Assembly (NCBI GenBank): GCA_900541015.1
Contig: UQIB01000009.1
Location: 1-64,000 of the forward strand
DNA from: an uncultured Collinsella sp.
Lineage (GTDB): Bacteria; Actinomycetota; Coriobacteriia; Coriobacteriales; Coriobacteriaceae
Length of the DNA stretch: 64,000 bases
Reading direction: 5' to 3'
The translations under genes were made by a program, and so were the position numbers. Shown here in pieces: positions 61,688 to 64,000 of the stretch (positions within the stretch are counted from its first letter, which is position 1; each line of letters starts with the position of its first letter). The notes under the pieces were generated by a model that was not told the origin of the DNA, did no database searches, and saw only the letters and a list, made by a program, of their open reading frames with translations.

Positions 61688-62719
61688 ATGGCCATGGAAT
61701 TCAAGCGCAGGTTGCCGATCCCCATGGAGATCCGCGAGGAAATGCCGCTTTCCGCAGAGCTTACCGCCAAAAAGCAGGCATTCGACGCCGAGGTCGCCAA
61801 GGTCTTTACCGGCGAGGACGCGCGCAAGATGCTTATCATCGGCCCGTGCTCTGCCGACCGTGAGGATTCGGTCCTCGAGTACATGAACCGCCTTGCCAAG
61901 ACCGCCGAGGAGGTCAAGGACAAGCTCATCATCATTCCGCGCGTCTACACCAACAAACCGCGCACTAAGGGCACCGGTTACAAGGGTCTGCTGCACAACC
62001 CCGATCCCGAGGCACCCGATGACCTGCTCGAAGGCGTTAAGGCCATCCGCCACATGCACCTGCGCGTCATCGAAGAGACCGGCTTCTTTACCGCCGATGA
62101 GATGCTCTACCCCTCCAACTACCAGTACCTTGTCGACCTGCTAAGCTATGTTGCTGTCGGCGCGCGCTCGGTCGAGAACCAGGAGCACCGTCTGGTGTCG
62201 AGCGGCATTTCGGTGCCTGTGGGCATGAAGAACCCCACCGCCGGTTCCACCACCGTCATGCTCAACTCCATTTACGCCGCCCAGGCGCACCAGAGCTTCA
62301 TCTTCCGCAACTGGGAGGTCGAGTGCGATGGCAACCCGCTCGCGCACGCTGTCATGCGCGGCTACATCGGCCTCGATGGCCGCACCTACCCCAACTACCA
62401 CTACGAGCACCTCGAGCGCCTGGCCGAGCGCTACACCGAGCACGCCGGCTATGCCAATCCGGCAGCGGTCATCGACTGCAACCACGACAACTCGGGCAAG
62501 CGCCCGCTGGAGCAGTATCGTATTTGCAAGGAAGTGCTCGACAGCTGCCGTCGCAACGAGTCCATCTCCAAGCTGGTCAAGGGCTTTATGATCGAGTCTT
62601 ACCTTGAGGACGGCAACCAGCCGGTCGACGGCGGCGTCTTTGGCAAGTCCATCACCGACCCGTGCCTGGGCTGGGAAAAGACCGACTACCTCATCCACGA
62701 GATCGCGGAGCGGGTGTAG
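61688..62719 (+). CDS. aroF: 3-deoxy-7-phosphoheptulonate synthase, class I
   Basis: A 343-residue DAHP synthase of the AroF/AroG type. It begins MAMEFKRRLPIPMEIREEM behind AAAGGAGG. Characteristic segments: IIGPCSADREDSVLEYMNRL, IIPRVYTNKPRTKGTGYKGL, GARSVENQEHRLVSSG, GMKNPTAGS and VIDCNHDNSGKRP with the metal His, and DGGVFGKSITDPCLGW at the end. It condenses PEP and erythrose 4-phosphate, the first step of aromatic amino acid synthesis. The stop codon is followed directly by the second family II 3' element. I saw no T-box or attenuator upstream. The subtype letter (F/G/H) is not certain. Confidence 0.94.
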   Translation: MAMEFKRRLPIPMEIREEMPLSAELTAKKQAFDAEVAKVFTGEDARKMLIIGPCSADREDSVLEYMNRLAKTAEEVKDKLIIIPRVYTNKPRTKGTGYKGLLHNPDPEAPDDLLEGVKAIRHMHLRVIEETGFFTADEMLYPSNYQYLVDLLSYVAVGARSVENQEHRLVSSGISVPVGMKNPTAGSTTVMLNSIYAAQAHQSFIFRNWEVECDGNPLAHAVMRGYIGLDGRTYPNYHYEHLERLAERYTEHAGYANPAAVIDCNHDNSGKRPLEQYRICKEVLDSCRRNESISKLVKGFMIESYLEDGNQPVDGGVFGKSITDPCLGWEKTDYLIHEIAERV

Positions 62720-62830
62720 GTTACGGCGTTTTACCAAACGCCGTAACCGGTCGACGCTGCGCGGGCCGCACCTGTACAATCTGACGTTCAACCGCAAGGG
62801 CGCGACCAGAAGGTCAGCGCCCTTTCGTTT
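62719..62830 (+). ncRNA. Structured 3'UTR element, family II, copy 2
   Basis: Hairpin 1 (62719-62748) begins on the last base of the aroF stop codon. Linker CGGTCGACGCTG and ACAAT-TGAC follow as in copy 1. Hairpin 2 (62796-62824) has an AAGGGCGC stem, the same tip GACC-AGAA-GGTC and the single unpaired base on the 3' side, then TTTCGTTT. Stems differ from copy 1 by paired changes. Confidence 0.65.
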
Positions 62831-62834
62831 GATG

Positions 62835-62942
62835 CGGCAGTTAGGGACGTTCCTTTTCTGCCGGCAGTCTGGGACATTCCTTGGGGTAGTCGTTGGGGAC
62901 GTTCTTTAATGACTAGTCGTTTAAGAACGTCCCCAACGACTA
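62835..62942. repeat. Cluster of GGGACGTTC palindromic repeats
   Basis: A CGGCAG...CTGCCG hairpin at 62835-62863, a second partial GGCAGTCTGGGAC copy, and a perfect 20-base inverted repeat (62887-62906 and 62923-62942) containing GGGGACGTTCTT. All three share GGGAC(G/A)TTC. Confidence 0.75.
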
Positions 62943-63050
62943 TCTCTCCGTCCCCGAGGGATCGGGGGTCGTCTGCCGAATGGTTGATGCGGCCGCCCTG
63001 CGTCCATGTCACACTCAGAGGTGGCCTGACCCAACTTGGAAGGAGCCTCC

Positions 63051-63701
63051 ATGAGCCTTGACAACGTAACCCTGCGCGCCGCCACGCTCGATGACCTTGC
63101 CGGCATCGCCGCCATCTACAATCAGCTGTGGTGCAACACGCTGCGCAACCGCGGTGACGTCGAAGCCGCCGATTTCTGCGCCCGCTTCAACATCGCCATG
63201 CAGCTGCAGCGCTCCCCCATCGCACTCGTCGCCGAGGCAGAGGGCCGCATTATCGCCGCCTGCTGCATCGGCATCTTCGAGGCCGGCAAACCGCGCACCA
63301 ATCCCGCATGGGAGCCCTGCTACGACGAGATGCTCGCCCAGGCGACCGAGATGGCCAAAACCGCCGACGCCAAGCTCGAGGGCTCACTCTTTGGCGATAG
63401 CCGCGAGAAGGCAACAGCCGACCGCTTCGCCGCCACGGGCAATGAGTACGCCCAAGGCCAGCTCAACCTGATCATCATCGTGCCCGAGTGGCAGGGCAAG
63501 GGGCTGGGCCGCAAGCTCATCGACCTTGCACGTGCCGAGCTCGCCAAGGCAGGCTGCACCAAATTCTTCCTGATGAGCGACTGCAACTCCGACTGGCAGT
63601 TTTACGAGCACCTCAACATGAAGCGCATCCTAGAGGACCACAGCCAAGACACCGGTGACGGCTTTATCGTCTACATGTACGGAGGCGACACACAGGATTA
63701 G
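63051..63701 (+). CDS. GNAT-family N-acetyltransferase
   Basis: From ATG 63051 (GGAAGGAGC site) the protein has 216 residues and starts MSLDNVTLRAATLDDLAGIA. The acetyl-CoA loop is in IIIVPEWQGKGLGRKLIDLA (Q/RxxGxG/A pattern QGKGLG), with the fold closing in FYEHLNMKRILED. A longer central segment (about 85-140) is not typical of short GNATs. Substrate unknown. It stands between repeat clusters and may be monocistronic. Confidence 0.88.
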   Translation: MSLDNVTLRAATLDDLAGIAAIYNQLWCNTLRNRGDVEAADFCARFNIAMQLQRSPIALVAEAEGRIIAACCIGIFEAGKPRTNPAWEPCYDEMLAQATEMAKTADAKLEGSLFGDSREKATADRFAATGNEYAQGQLNLIIIVPEWQGKGLGRKLIDLARAELAKAGCTKFFLMSDCNSDWQFYEHLNMKRILEDHSQDTGDGFIVYMYGGDTQD

Positions 63702-63716
63702 CCCGTCAAGCACAAA

Positions 63717-63760
63717 CCAAAACCACCACAAAGGTGCCTGTCCCCTTTGTGGTGGTTTGG
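63717..63760. repeat. Palindromic repeat with CCACCACAAAGG arms
   Basis: CCAAAACCACCACAAAGG pairs with CCTTTGTGGTGGTTTGG (one bulge) around GTGCCTGTCC. The loop CCTGTCCC recalls the loop of the AAACCTGCC repeats. It may end the GNAT transcript. Confidence 0.72.
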
Positions 63761-63840
63761 AGCTCTCCGCGGCGGGATGCTAGACTTGCGGCGTATATAT
63801 TCGCGCCAAAACACGGGTCGCATGAAGAAAAGGAGATGCC

Positions 63841-64000
63841 ATGGCGCCTATCGCACCGCTCAAGATGCTCGTCGCTCCTGCCGCCAAGGTCATCGCCAAG
63901 ATCGGTTCGACCATGACCTACGATGACGTTCCTTGCATCGTTGATGAGCGCAACGACAGCTGCCCTTACCTGGGCCACGTCCCCTACTTTGCGCCCAAGC
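63841..64000 (+). CDS. Start of an unrecognised gene
   Basis: The frame starts MAPIAPLKMLVAPAAKVIAK behind a good AAAAGGAGA site and stays open to the window end (53 codons). The later part reads TMTYDDVPCIVDERNDSCPY. I do not recognise the family from this piece. The codon composition matches the neighbouring genes, and the ribosome site makes it a real gene start. Confidence 0.65.
   Translation, partial: MAPIAPLKMLVAPAAKVIAKIGSTMTYDDVPCIVDERNDSCPYLGHVPYFAPK

Overview
The window looks like a chromosomal segment of a gut Coriobacteriia bacterium, most likely Collinsella. The GC content is high and the metabolism is anaerobic and fermentative: pyruvate formate-lyase with its activase, a 2-hydroxyacyl-CoA dehydratase activase, 2-keto-3-deoxygluconate transport, PTS-driven sucrose/fructan use and no respiratory genes. 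I found no tRNA, rRNA, CRISPR array or transposase. Genus assignment is inference from gene content and style, not from a search.

Layout. 1-5.1 kb: the 5' part of an acyl-CoA dehydratase activase, a TetR regulator, a very small hydrophobic/basic peptide gene facing a possible antisense RNA, a Cof-type HAD phosphatase, and an MFS exporter with its own TetR regulator and two operators. 5.1-8.8 kb: PII protein and ammonium transporter, a CmpB-type membrane protein and an HD hydrolase. 8.9-15.5 kb: a Dxs-like thiamine-diphosphate enzyme, a complete polar amino acid ABC importer and a class I glutamine amidotransferase-like hydrolase. 15.5-19.0 kb: a lower-GC ABC-2 exporter operon next to an XRE/DUF2975 pair. 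19.2-21.5 kb: an Hpt protein and a GGDEF-REC-HD-GYP protein with a degenerate GGDEF motif. 21.6-30.6 kb: alpha/beta hydrolase, radical SAM protein, SEC-C methionine aminopeptidase, D-2-hydroxyacid dehydrogenase, M18 aminopeptidase, membrane-anchored Ntn amidase, phosphofructokinase and a small conserved protein. 30.7-36 kb: FtsX-type permease plus ATPase, a GyrI-like protein behind an SOS-box-like palindrome, an Abi-family remnant and Ogt. 36.3-41.7 kb: aspartate-family biosynthesis (asd, lysC, thrC, thrB). 41.9-45.3 kb: engB, MTA/SAH nucleosidase, pflA and DegV. 45.5-51.2 kb: a sucrose/fructan operon (GH32, PTS IIBC, GH32-like) with a LacI repressor. 51.4-53.9 kb: a pyruvate formate-lyase split into two genes. 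54.2-56.2 kb: KdgT-type permease and an SDR. 56.4-61.1 kb: MarR plus a heterodimeric ABC exporter. 61.2-64 kb: a MITE-like element, DAHP synthase, GNAT and the start of one more gene.

The most unusual material lies between genes. Four elements (29652-29828, 36219-36375, 41665-41849, 51291-51467) sit directly after the genes pfkA, asd, thrB and the PFL glycyl-radical gene. Each folds as a very long hairpin whose outermost helix starts at or on the stop codon, whose arms differ between loci but stay complementary, and whose internal loop is conserved; an internal helix covaries. A second 3'UTR family (25550-25661 and 62719-62830) has two covarying hairpins, a conserved linker and a conserved AGAA-capped hairpin tip. 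Several classes of smaller palindromic repeats are scattered among the genes. These are candidates for undescribed structured RNAs or palindromic elements; genome-wide searches would decide.

Other points worth attention: PFL is encoded as a 683-residue body without the glycyl-radical domain plus a separate 83-residue domain; PII lacks the modifiable Tyr51; two genes have start regions buried in long perfect hairpins (HAD phosphatase, MarR).
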